Source: Blastococcus mobilis (GTDB lineage Bacteria > Actinomycetota > Actinomycetes > Mycobacteriales > Geodermatophilaceae). From it: 64,000 bases of DNA. This document shows positions 55,864 to 63,743 of this stretch, one piece after another; the stretch's first letter is position 1; every line of letters begins with the position of its first letter. The notes under the pieces are model-generated. The model ran no database searches and was not told the DNA's origin. It was given only the letters and a program-made list of their open reading frames with translations. Position numbers and translations under genes: made by a program. The DNA lies in contig NZ_FZNO01000013.1 in the NCBI RefSeq assembly GCF_900188025.1, positions 1 through 64,000 on the forward strand, given 5' to 3'.

Positions 55864-57218
55864 GCACCCCGCTGCGCCGCAGCACCGAGCCCCCGCCGGT
55901 GCGGGCACTGCATCTCGGCCTCGGCAGCTTCTTCCGCGCCCACCAGGCCTGGTACACCCACCGGGCGGACGACGACTGGGGCATCGCCGCGTTCACCGGT
56001 CGTCGTGCCGACCTGGCCCGGACCCTCGAGGCACAGGACGGGCTGTACACCCTGATCACCAGGGCGGCCGACGGCGACGAGTTCGACGTGATGCGGTCCG
56101 TGGCGCGCGCCCACGCGGCGGCCGACCACGACGCCTGGCTGGGCTACTGGGCCTCCCCCGCTGTCCGCGTCGTCACCGTGACCGTCACCGAGGCCGGCTA
56201 CCTGCGCGACGGCGCCGGCCGACTCGACACGGCCCGGCCCGAGGTGGCCGCGGAGATCGCTGCACTGCGCGCCGACGCCCGAGCCGCCGTCACATCCGCT
56301 CCTGCCCGGCTCGTGGCGGGACTGCTCGCCCGCCGCCGGGCCGATGCCGGCCCGCTGACGATCGTGCCGTGCGACAACCTGCCGCAGAACGGCGCCGCGC
56401 TGAGGGCCGTGTTGGGGGACGCTGCCGACGCAGTCGATCCCTCGCTGACCGACTGGCTGGACGAGCAGGTCTCCGTGGCCACCACCATGGTCGACCGCAT
56501 CACGCCGGAGCCCACCGACGTGGACCGCCGGGCGGTCCGCACAGCGACCGGGGTCGACGACCGCTGCCCGGTGGCCACGGAGCCGTTCAGCGAATGGGTG
56601 CTCGCCGGTGGTTTCCCGGGCGGCCGCCCCGCGTGGGAGACGGCCGGTGCGGTCCTCGCCCCCGACGTCACGCCGTTCGAGGACCGCAAGCTGTGGCTGC
56701 TCAACGGCGCCCATTCGCTGCTCGCCTACGCCGGCTCGCTCCGCGGCCGCACGACCGTCGCCGAGGCCGTCGCCGACCCGCTCTGCCGATCCTGGGTGGA
56801 GCAGTGGTGGGACACCTGCGCTCCCCATCTCGACCTGCCGGACGACGACGTCGCGCGGTACCGCGCCGCGTTGCTGGAGCGGTTCGCCCATCCCCGGATC
56901 GCACACTCCCTCGCGCAGATCGCCGCAGACGGCTCGCAGAAGCTCCCGGCCCGGATCGTGCCCGTGCTGCTGCGGGAACGTGCCGACGGACGGCTGCCCG
57001 AGGCCGCCGTCCGTGTGCTCGCGGCGTGGTTCCTCCACCTTGGTGGAGCCGGCGCGCCGGTCAAGGACGTACGGGAGCCGGAACTGCGTCCGCTGCTCGA
57101 CGGGGCACTGTCCGATGCGGCGCCACGGGTCCTGGCGGCGCTGCACCCCGCACTGGGCGACGACACCGACCTGGTCGCCGCCGTCTCGTCCTGCGTCGTC
57201 GAGCTCGGCTCGCAGTGA
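55860..57218 (+). CDS. uxuB: Mannitol dehydrogenase-family oxidoreductase, probable fructuronate reductase UxuB
   Basis: The 452-aa polyol-type dehydrogenase has the NAD-binding start ALHLGLGSFFRAHQAWYTH, ITRAADGDEFDVMRSV, VTVTEAGYL, PCDNLPQNGAAL and the catalytic Lys/Asn/His segment DRKLWLLNGAHSLLAY. This family includes mannitol dehydrogenase, tagaturonate reductase and fructuronate reductase. Its coupling to uxaC (GTGA overlap) points to D-fructuronate to D-mannonate with NADH. The C-terminal helical domain is complete. The alternative, a mannitol or arabinitol dehydrogenase, is less consistent with context. Confidence 0.87.
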   Translation: MSTPLRRSTEPPPVRALHLGLGSFFRAHQAWYTHRADDDWGIAAFTGRRADLARTLEAQDGLYTLITRAADGDEFDVMRSVARAHAAADHDAWLGYWASPAVRVVTVTVTEAGYLRDGAGRLDTARPEVAAEIAALRADARAAVTSAPARLVAGLLARRRADAGPLTIVPCDNLPQNGAALRAVLGDAADAVDPSLTDWLDEQVSVATTMVDRITPEPTDVDRRAVRTATGVDDRCPVATEPFSEWVLAGGFPGGRPAWETAGAVLAPDVTPFEDRKLWLLNGAHSLLAYAGSLRGRTTVAEAVADPLCRSWVEQWWDTCAPHLDLPDDDVARYRAALLERFAHPRIAHSLAQIAADGSQKLPARIVPVLLRERADGRLPEAAVRVLAAWFLHLGGAGAPVKDVREPELRPLLDGALSDAAPRVLAALHPALGDDTDLVAAVSSCVVELGSQ

Positions 57219-58717
57219 CCGCCGCGCCTCCTGCGGCGGTGGTCGTCGGGCTGGACGTCGGCACCACGGCGGCCAAGGCGGTGGCCTTCGGTGTGGGCGG
57301 GCCATGGCGGGTGGCGGCGGTGCGTGAGTACCCGTTGCTGCAGCCGGTGCCGGGGCACGCCGTCCAGGAGCCGGACGTCGTCGTCGCCGCGGCGATGGAG
57401 GCGTTGGCGGCCTGCGTCGCGCAGACGCAGGGCGCGCGGGTGCTCGCCGTCTCGCTCAGCGCGGCCATGCACGGGCTCATCGGCCTGGACCGGGCGGGAT
57501 CACCGGTGACCTCGCTGGTCACCTGGGCGGACGCGCGGGCGGAGGGCGAGGCGCGCTCGCTGCACACCTCGCGCCTGGCAGCCGAAGTGCACCGCATCAG
57601 CGGCACGCCGGCGCACCCCATGTCACCGCTGGCCAAGCTGCTGTGGTTCGCCCGTCACGAGCCGGACACGAGCGCCGCCGTCCGGTGGTGGGCCGGCCTG
57701 AAGGACTACCTCCTCCTGCGTCTCACCGGCACACTCGCGACCGAGCTGTCGTCCGCCTCCGCCACCGGCCTCCTGGACCTGGCCACGGGGGACTGGCATC
57801 CCGGCATCGTCGAGTTCGCCGGCATCCGCCGCTCGCAACTGCCGGACGTGCTACCGACGACCGCCGTCCTCGGCCTGACCGATGAGGTCGCCAGAACGAT
57901 GGGCTTGCCGCTGGGGACGCCGGTCGTCACCGGGGCAGCCGACGGCCCGCTCGGCAACCTCGGGACGGGGGCGATGGCGGTCGGCACGGTCGGCCTCTCC
58001 CTCGGCACGAGCGGTGCCGTGCGCACCGTCGTGCCGCGGCCCGCTCCCGATCCCGAGACCGGGCTCTTCTGCTACGCGCTGACCGCTGACCACTGGGTGG
58101 TCGGCGGGGCGGTGAGCAACGGGGCTTCGGTCGTGCGTTGGGCCGGCACCACGCTGGACGCACGACCCTGGTCGGACGAGGCGCTGCTGGCGCTGGCCGG
58201 GGACGTGCCGGCCGGCAGCGACGGACTGGTGATGCTGCCCTTCCTGCTACCGGAGCGCGTGCCGCTGTGGAGCCCCCACCTGAGCGGCGCCTATCTGGGC
58301 CTGCGCCGGGAGCACTCCCGTGGTCACCTCGTCCGCGCCGCCGTCGAGGGCGTGTGCCTGCAGTTGGCCGGCATCGTCGACCGGCTGGACCGGTTGGCAC
58401 CCGTGACCTGCATCCGCGCGACCGGCGGCGCGCTCGGCGCCCCGCTGTGGCGCACGACCCTCGCCGCGGTGCTGAACCGCCCGATGGTCGTCGGGAGCGC
58501 CGCGGAGGGCTCGGCGCTCGGCGCCGCAGCACTGGGCCTCTACGCCCTCGGTCAGGCGGACCGGCTCGAGGACGCAGGGGACCTGCTGATCGATCCTCTG
58601 GGCGAGCAGCCGATCGAGCCGGCCGACCCGGGGGTCGTCGCCACGTACGCCGAGATGCGGCACCGGATTCCGGTGCTCGTCGAGGCGCTCGCCGGCGCCT
58701 GGCCGTCGAGGGGATAG
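57215..58717 (+). CDS. gntK: FGGY-family gluconokinase
   Basis: The 500-aa sugar kinase has ATP-site GLDVGTTAAKAVAF at the N-terminus, then LSAAMHGLIGLD, LVTWADARAE, GTPAHPMSPLAKLLW and LSSASATGLLDLATGDWHPG. These match the Bacillus-type FGGY gluconate kinase closely, more so than xylulokinase or glycerol kinase. The C-terminal ATP loop is RATGGALGAPLWRTTLA. It converts D-gluconate to 6-phosphogluconate, feeding the pentose phosphate pathway. Its GTG overlaps the uxuB stop. A gluconokinase in a glucuronate operon makes sense only if gluconate is formed there, which is the argument for the LarA step. Confidence 0.9.
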   Translation: MTAAPPAAVVVGLDVGTTAAKAVAFGVGGPWRVAAVREYPLLQPVPGHAVQEPDVVVAAAMEALAACVAQTQGARVLAVSLSAAMHGLIGLDRAGSPVTSLVTWADARAEGEARSLHTSRLAAEVHRISGTPAHPMSPLAKLLWFARHEPDTSAAVRWWAGLKDYLLLRLTGTLATELSSASATGLLDLATGDWHPGIVEFAGIRRSQLPDVLPTTAVLGLTDEVARTMGLPLGTPVVTGAADGPLGNLGTGAMAVGTVGLSLGTSGAVRTVVPRPAPDPETGLFCYALTADHWVVGGAVSNGASVVRWAGTTLDARPWSDEALLALAGDVPAGSDGLVMLPFLLPERVPLWSPHLSGAYLGLRREHSRGHLVRAAVEGVCLQLAGIVDRLDRLAPVTCIRATGGALGAPLWRTTLAAVLNRPMVVGSAAEGSALGAAALGLYALGQADRLEDAGDLLIDPLGEQPIEPADPGVVATYAEMRHRIPVLVEALAGAWPSRG

Positions 58718-58747
58718 TCCCGCGGACCGGCTGCGCGGAGATGTCGG

Positions 58748-58776
58748 CGTCCGGGGACCGTAGCGGTCCCCGGACG
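58748..58776. terminator. Strong hairpin terminator after gntK
   Basis: CGTCCGGGGACCG (58748-58760) and CGGTCCCCGGACG (58764-58776) form a perfect 13-bp stem with a TAG loop, 30 bp past the gntK stop and between convergent genes. It is the strongest hairpin I found in the window and is probably bidirectional. Confidence 0.8.
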
Positions 58777-58781
58777 CACAT

Positions 58782-58827
58782 CGGGGTGTTGTCCGTGCCG
58801 GACTCCGCCAGCACGCACAACACCCCG
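58782..58827. terminator. Second hairpin next to the gntK terminator
   Basis: CGGGGTGTTGT (58782-58792) pairs with ACAACACCCCG (58817-58827) over 11 bp with a 24-nt loop. It ends 16 bp before the stop of the convergent stress-protein gene and may terminate that leftward transcript or act as a backup. Confidence 0.6.
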
Positions 58828-58843
58828 GGAGCCGGGGACGAGG

Positions 58844-59350
58844 TCACATGGCCAGCGTCGGGACCAGGCGGAGGGCGTCCTCGTAGAGGCCGGCATCGAC
58901 CTGGACCTCGTACTCGTCGGCCTCCAGGCCGCTGACGCTGGAGAAGTCACGCACCCCGCGGGTGGCCCAGTGCGCGATGAAGCCGGCGACCGCACCGAAG
59001 GCGGCGCCGAGCAGGACGGTGGTCAGGACGACGCCGATCCAGGCAGGTCCGACGGCGAAGAGGCCGAACAGCAGGCCGACGAAGAGGCCGAACCACGCAC
59101 CGCTGCCCGCGCCGTAGAGAGCAGCGCGCCCCTTGGTCATCCTCCCGGTCACCGTCTCGACGGTGCGGATCCCGTTGCCGACGATCCGCATCCGCTCCAC
59201 GGGGAACTTGGCGTCCGCGAGCCGGTCGACGAGGTGCTGCGCCCCCGCGTAGCTCGGGAAGCGGGCGAGGGTGAGCAGGCGCCTCTGGGCGGTGGGGGTG
59301 GCGGGCGTGCTGGGGGTGGCGGCGCTCGTGGCGGATTCAGCGGTGGTCAT
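58844..59350 (-). CDS. General stress protein 17M-like membrane protein
   Basis: The 168-aa protein has a Ser/Thr/Ala-rich N-terminus, a soluble segment LTLARFPSYAGAQHLVDRLA followed by VERMRIVGNGIRTVE, two adjacent Gly-rich membrane segments (SGAWFGLFVGLLFGLFAVG and LTTVLLGAAFGAVAGFIAHW) and a short tail. The layout is that of GSP17M/YflT-like domain proteins, whose function is unknown but stress-linked in Firmicutes. ATG 59350 has a GAAGGAG ribosome-binding site. It is divergent from the MarR gene, with a palindrome between them. Confidence 0.75.
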   Translation of the reverse strand: MTTAESATSAATPSTPATPTAQRRLLTLARFPSYAGAQHLVDRLADAKFPVERMRIVGNGIRTVETVTGRMTKGRAALYGAGSGAWFGLFVGLLFGLFAVGPAWIGVVLTTVLLGAAFGAVAGFIAHWATRGVRDFSSVSGLEADEYEVQVDAGLYEDALRLVPTLAM

Positions 59351-59377
59351 GGCGACTCCTTCCACAGATGTACTCAG

Positions 59378-59390
59378 CCAACCCGGTTGG
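59378..59390. promoter_or_regulatory. MarR-type operator candidate
   Basis: CCAACCCGGTTGG is an inverted repeat (CCAAC/GTTGG, 3-bp spacer). It lies between the divergent stress-protein and MarR genes, just upstream of the MarR -10-like TACTCT at 59397-59402. Autoregulation by the MarR protein is likely (inference). Confidence 0.55.
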
Positions 59391-59409
59391 TTGGTCTACT
59401 CTAACTAAC

Positions 59410-59880
59410 GTGACCGGGACCGGGGATGTTCCCCACGTCGGGGAGAGCCTTCAGATCGCGCTCAACCGGATCCTTCGATGGGCAAGCCGCCCGGCGGTGA
59501 GCACGGCGCTCGCCGGCCCGTCCGCCGTCGGCCTCTCCCCCACCGACCTGTGGCTGCTCGACGGCATCACCCGGCACGGTCCGCTGCGCGCCAGTGACAT
59601 CGCCGCGTGGCAGGGGGTCGACAAATCCACGATGACCGCGCAGCTGCGCCGCCTCTCGGCCCGTGGCCTCGTCGCCCGCGAGACCGACCCGGCCGACGGA
59701 CGCGCGGCCCTGGTGCGGGCCACAGAGGAAGGGTGGCGGCTCCACGCCGCTGTCACCAGCAACGGTGCGAAGGTCCTCGACGCACTGCTCGCCGAGTGGG
59801 ACCCCGCCGACCGGCAGGAGCTCGCCCGCCTGCTCACCCGTCTGGCCGACAGCACGGGGCGGCCGCTGCAGCGCCGATGA
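59410..59880 (+). CDS. MarR-family transcriptional regulator
   Basis: The 156-aa winged-helix protein has the MarR core: LSPTDLWLLDGITRHGPLRA, the recognition helix in GVDKSTMTAQLRRLSARGLV, and the wing ARETDPADGRAALVRATEEG. GTG 59410 is preferred because TACTCT ends 7 nt before it; an upstream start at 59368 would place the operator inside the gene. Targets probably include itself and the divergent membrane stress protein. Ligand unknown. Confidence 0.85.
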   Translation: MTGTGDVPHVGESLQIALNRILRWASRPAVSTALAGPSAVGLSPTDLWLLDGITRHGPLRASDIAAWQGVDKSTMTAQLRRLSARGLVARETDPADGRAALVRATEEGWRLHAAVTSNGAKVLDALLAEWDPADRQELARLLTRLADSTGRPLQRR

Positions 59881-59941
59881 CTTCGGCGGCCCTGGTCGGT
59901 CATCCTGACGGGGCGGCCCGTCCCGACGTGGAGAGGAGCAC

Positions 59942-60425
59942 GCGAGGCGGCAGGTCGTCGTGCACACGTCGGTGTCGCTTGACGGCTTCTTCGAGGGGCC
60001 CGGACCGGGAGCTCGACCGCACCTGGTCGACGACGAACTGCACGGCCACGACAACGAGTAACTGGCATCGATGAGCGCGTTCCTCAAGGGCCGGACCACC
60101 TACGAGCTGATGGCCGAGTTCAGGCCCACGACCGACCGGGACGCCGACAGCACCGGGCCGACGAAGGAGTTCACTCGAACTCGCCGGGTCACTCCGGCGG
60201 CTCGACTCGATCCACGAGTACCGGCTCTACATCCACCCGGTCCTGCTCGGCCGCGGGCAGCCGCTCTTCGGCCCCGCGGACACCCAGCGGGAACTCCGGC
60301 TGGTCGAGACCCGCACGTTCGGCAACGGCGTCGTCCTGCTCCGCCACGAGCGCCCCGCGGACGGCCACGTCATACCTGGCGACATCGACGGTGGCGGACC
60401 TGGAGGCGAACCATCGCGATCCTGA
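59942..60425 (+). pseudogene. Decayed dihydrofolate-reductase-like (RibD C-terminal domain) gene
   Basis: From 59942 the frame reads RRQVVVHTSVSLDGFFEGPG through LVDDELHGHDNE, then hits TAA at 60059-60061. It continues in the same frame LASMSAFLKGRTTYELMAEF. After about 60190 the middle of the protein is missing and the frame shifts by +1 to LDSIHEYRLYIHPVLLGRGQ, PLFGPADTQRELRLVETRT and VVLLRHERPA, stopping at 60423-60425. These are the beginning and end of a RibD_C/dihydrofolate-reductase-like protein of about 190 residues. No start codon is at the expected place. So there are at least three lesions: lost start, nonsense codon and internal deletion/frameshift. Confidence 0.85.
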
Positions 60426-60524
60426 TCGACCGGGACGCTCCGGCGCGATCGATCCGTCCTCCGTCAGGCCCCCATGACCTCTGCTTAGGGTGGGCGGGCC
60501 TTAGTCGTCACCTGGAGGTCGTCC

Positions 60525-60938
60525 GTGGTCCCTGTCGAGGGGCGAAGGGGAGGTCGACGGGACCTCCTGCAGCAGATCCTCCGGTTCGCCGCCGTAGGTG
60601 TCGTCGGCGCGGCCGTGGATCTCAGCACGTACTTGCTGGCGCTCCATCTGGGGCTCGCGTTCTACGCAGCACGGGCGCTCAGCTTCATCTGCGGCACGGG
60701 CACGGCATACGTCCTCAACCGCAGGTGGGCCTTCCGTGTGGAGGGCAGCGCCCGCCGGGCGGCGGGTTTCGTGCTGCTCTACGGCACGACGTTCCTCGTG
60801 ATCATGGGGGTGAACACCGTCGCCCTCGCCGTACTCCCTCACCACTGGTGGACGGTGACGTTGGCCTGGGCACTGTCGCAGGGGTTCGGGACCCTCTGCA
60901 ATTTTGTGATGCTGCGCCTGGTCGTCTTCCGTACGTGA
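60525..60938 (+). CDS. GtrA-family membrane protein (second)
   Basis: The 137-aa protein has four membrane segments, starting LLQQILRFAAVGVVGAAVDL. It has the GtrA landmarks TAYVLNRRWAFRVEG in the middle and QGFGTLCNFVMLRLVVF at the end. It is shorter than, and clearly diverged from, the GtrA protein at 1992-2504. It is likely to assist transfer of a lipid-linked sugar; no glycosyltransferase is adjacent. The GTG start at 60525 gives a short basic N-terminus before the first helix. Confidence 0.8.
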   Translation: MVPVEGRRGGRRDLLQQILRFAAVGVVGAAVDLSTYLLALHLGLAFYAARALSFICGTGTAYVLNRRWAFRVEGSARRAAGFVLLYGTTFLVIMGVNTVALAVLPHHWWTVTLAWALSQGFGTLCNFVMLRLVVFRT

Positions 60939-60964
60939 CCGCCGGCCGAGTGCCGGGCCAGAGC

Positions 60965-61855
60965 TCAGCCGGCGACCCGCTCCCGGCAGCCGGAATCCAG
61001 GGCCCGCACGGCCGTCGCCAACACGGCGACGACGTCCCGCCCGAAGGCGACGTCGCACGGGTGCACGCCACCGGTCAGGGCCGCAGCGGTGAGCTCGTCG
61101 ACGGCCGTGCCGAACGCCTCGACCGGCGACCCGGTGTCGGGCAGGAGGACGAGCCGGCCGGCGTCCCCGTGCACGAAGAACTCGATGCCCTCCGACATCG
61201 GCGCCACCGTGTGCGACAGAGTCACCGTGGACGCGACCCCGGACTCGTGCGTGAGCACCAGGTGCACCGTGTCGCGGAGCCCGGCGCCGGCCTGCACGGA
61301 GACGACCGGGCCGAGCGCGGGCACCAGCACGGACAGCGCGTGCGGGCCGATGTCCCAGAGCGCGCCGCGTTCCTGTCGCCAGGGAGAGGCGGCGAACGGC
61401 GTCCCGGCCAGCGACGACAGCCACGACCCGGCACCCCCGGCCAGCTGGGTCCGCGCCGACTGGGCCAGCCAGGTCGACGTCGCCGCCTGGAACCGGAAGG
61501 TGAAGAACACGACCGATGCGACGCCGGCGTTCCGGACGGTGGCCAGCACGCGGTCGGCGGCAGCGACGTCGAAGGCGATCGGCTTCTCCAGCAGGAGGTG
61601 CTTGCCCGCCGCGGCGGCCCGCTCGGCCAAGGGCGCCTGCACGTGGGGTGGCAGCGCGATCGCCACGGCGTCCACCAGGTCCAGCAGCTCGCCGACGTCA
61701 GCGAAGCCCGGGACGTCGAACTCCGCGCCGACCGCCTTCGCCTTCGCGACGTTCCGCCCCCAGACCCCGACGAGCTCGGCGGAGGGGTGCGCCGCCAGCG
61801 CGGACGCGTGGACGTCCTTCGCCCAGGTGCCCGTGCCCAGGACGCCGAAGCGCAT
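60965..61855 (-). CDS. Gfo/Idh/MocA-family oxidoreductase
   Basis: This 296-aa NAD(P)-dependent sugar or polyol dehydrogenase-like protein has RFGVLGTGTWAKDVHASALA at the N-terminus. It also has the catalytic EKPI in GKHLLLEKPIAFDVAAAD and the His-containing GALWDIGPHALSVLVPALG. Substrate unknown. ATG 61855 is 2 bp beyond the upp stop, so it is in the same leftward transcript as upp, although no functional link is evident. Confidence 0.85.
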   Translation of the reverse strand: MRFGVLGTGTWAKDVHASALAAHPSAELVGVWGRNVAKAKAVGAEFDVPGFADVGELLDLVDAVAIALPPHVQAPLAERAAAAGKHLLLEKPIAFDVAAADRVLATVRNAGVASVVFFTFRFQAATSTWLAQSARTQLAGGAGSWLSSLAGTPFAASPWRQERGALWDIGPHALSVLVPALGPVVSVQAGAGLRDTVHLVLTHESGVASTVTLSHTVAPMSEGIEFFVHGDAGRLVLLPDTGSPVEAFGTAVDELTAAALTGGVHPCDVAFGRDVVAVLATAVRALDSGCRERVAG

Positions 61856-61857
61856 GG

Positions 61858-62481
61858 TCAGACGGCGCCGAACTGGCGGTCGCCGGCGTCGCCCAGCCCG
61901 GGGACGATGTAGGCCTTGTCGTTGAGTCCCTCGTCGACGCTAGCGGTGAAGACCCGCAGCGGCAGCCCGCTCTCCTCCAGCCGCTCGATGCCCTCCGGGG
62001 CGGCCAGCGCGCAGAGCACGGTGATCGACGTGGCGCCGCGGGCGGTGAGCAGCCCGCAGCAGTGCACCAGGGAGCCGCCGGTGGCCAGCATCGGGTCGAG
62101 CACGAACACCTGGCGGTCGACCAGCGACTCCGGCAGCGAGGCCATGTACGCCTCCGGCTGGAAGGTCTCCTCGTTGCGGGCCAGGCCGACGAAGCCCATC
62201 TGCGACTCGGGCAGCATGCCGTGGGCGGTGTCGGCCATCCCGAGACCCGCGCGCAGCACGGGCACGATCAGCGGCGGGGCGGCCAGCCGGTACCCTGTGG
62301 TGTCGGTGACCGGGGTCCGGATCGGCTCCTCGGCGATCGCCAGGTCGCGGGTGGCCTCGTAGACCAGCATCTGGGTGAGCTCGCGGAGGGCGGCCCGGAA
62401 CATGGCGTTGTCCGTCCGTTCGTCACGCATCCTGGTCAGACGGGCGCGGGCCAACGGGTGGTCGACGACGGTGAGCTGCAC
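61858..62481 (-). CDS. upp: Uracil phosphoribosyltransferase
   Basis: The 207-aa salvage enzyme makes UMP from uracil and PRPP. PRPP-loop [20 protein letters not shown], the [18 protein letters not shown] region and the C-terminal [15 protein letters not shown] are diagnostic. GTG at 62481 gives the family N-terminus [15 protein letters not shown], and a TACGGT box (62489-62494 on the minus strand) ends 7 nt upstream. In M. tuberculosis upp directly follows pmmB (from memory); here about 15 kb, mostly the uronate island, separate them. Confidence 0.95.
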   Translation of the reverse strand: MQLTVVDHPLARARLTRMRDERTDNAMFRAALRELTQMLVYEATRDLAIAEEPIRTPVTDTTGYRLAAPPLIVPVLRAGLGMADTAHGMLPESQMGFVGLARNEETFQPEAYMASLPESLVDRQVFVLDPMLATGGSLVHCCGLLTARGATSITVLCALAAPEGIERLEESGLPLRVFTASVDEGLNDKAYIVPGLGDAGDRQFGAV

Positions 62482-62722
62482 GCGCGACACCGTATCGGCC
62501 CGCCGTCGTCGCCTGACCGGGAGCGACCTCGGATCACGGTCGACGCTGCTCAGATCAGGAGTGGAGGGGCGAAGGATCTCGGTGTCGTCCGGGCGGTAGG
62601 TGCGCCATCGAGAACGCCACAGGCGCCCTCGCACACCGGCCTCCGCCGCCTCCCTCCGTCGTCCTGCTCGTGTCGGGTGAGGCGGGACGGGGTCACTGGC
62701 GGGGCGGGGGACAATGATCGGC

Positions 62723-63736
62723 ATGACCCACGTGCTCGACCCCGACGCGCTGCCCGATGACGCGCGCGCGTTGATGGCGCCGCTGCCGCCGTACGACGAC
62801 GTCACGCGCTCCGACTCGGCCTTCCGGGCCTTCCTCCACGGCCTCCCGGGCGTCGACCAGGTCGGCGCCGAGGCCCGCGTCGCGATGCTCGGCACCCGGT
62901 CCATCAAGACCACGGCCAAGGCCTGGGCGATCGACACGGCGATCTCGATGGTCGACCTCACCACCCTCGAGGGCGCCGACACGCCTGGCAAGGTCCGCTC
63001 CCTGGCCGCCAAGGCCCGCCGTCCCGACCCCGGCGACCCGACCTGCCCGCAGGTCGCTGCCGTCTGCGTCTACGGCGACCTCGCCGGCGTGGCCCGCGAG
63101 GCGCTGGGCGACAGCGGCATCCACGTGGCCGCCGTGGCCACCGCCTTCCCCAGTGGGCGGGCCAGCCGCGCGGTCAAGATCGCCGACGTGAAGGACGCCG
63201 TGGCCAACGGCGCCGACGAGATCGACATGGTCATCGACCGCGGCGCGTTCCTCGCCGGCCGTTACCTCGACGTCTACGAGGAGATCGTCGCCGTCAAGGA
63301 GGCGTGTGCGCGTCCAGGGGGGCGAGCCCCCGCGCACCTCAAGGTCATCCTGGAGACCGGCGAGCTGGTCACCCTCGACAACGTCCGCCGCGCCTCGTGG
63401 ATCGCGATGCTCGCCGGCGGCGACTTCATCAAGACCTCCACCGGCAAGGTCTCCCCGGCGGCGACCCTGCCGGTCTCGCTCGTGATGCTCGAGGCGGTCC
63501 GCGACTTCCGCGCCGCCACCGGCCGCCAGATCGGCTTCAAGCCCGCCGGCGGCATCCGGACGACCAAGGACGCGATCAAGCACCTGGTGCTGATCAACGA
63601 GACCGTCGGCCCGGACTGGCTGGACCCCGACTGGTTCCGCTTCGGCGCCTCCAGCCTGCTCAACGACCTCCTCCTGCAGCGCCAGAAGCTGCGCACCGGC
63701 CACTACTCCGGCCCCGACTACGTGACGGTGGACTGA
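62723..63736 (+). CDS. deoC: Deoxyribose-phosphate aldolase
   Basis: The 337-aa class I aldolase cleaves 2-deoxyribose 5-phosphate to acetaldehyde and glyceraldehyde 3-phosphate, downstream of nucleoside phosphorylases. Landmarks are [43 protein letters not shown], the Schiff-base Lys in [16 protein letters not shown] and [18 protein letters not shown] 62723 is preferred because GACAAT at 62710-62715 ends 7 nt before it, the leaderless spacing seen elsewhere in the window; ATG 62714 would overlap that box. An aldehyde dehydrogenase follows 7 bp downstream. Confidence 0.93.
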   Translation: MTHVLDPDALPDDARALMAPLPPYDDVTRSDSAFRAFLHGLPGVDQVGAEARVAMLGTRSIKTTAKAWAIDTAISMVDLTTLEGADTPGKVRSLAAKARRPDPGDPTCPQVAAVCVYGDLAGVAREALGDSGIHVAAVATAFPSGRASRAVKIADVKDAVANGADEIDMVIDRGAFLAGRYLDVYEEIVAVKEACARPGGRAPAHLKVILETGELVTLDNVRRASWIAMLAGGDFIKTSTGKVSPAATLPVSLVMLEAVRDFRAATGRQIGFKPAGGIRTTKDAIKHLVLINETVGPDWLDPDWFRFGASSLLNDLLLQRQKLRTGHYSGPDYVTVD

Positions 63737-63743
63737 CTCCCCC

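Noticed and set aside
57215-58717. Xylulokinase or glycerol kinase
   Set aside because: Both are FGGY kinases, but the SAAMHGLI, VTWADAR and PAHPMSPLAK segments match gluconate kinases specifically.
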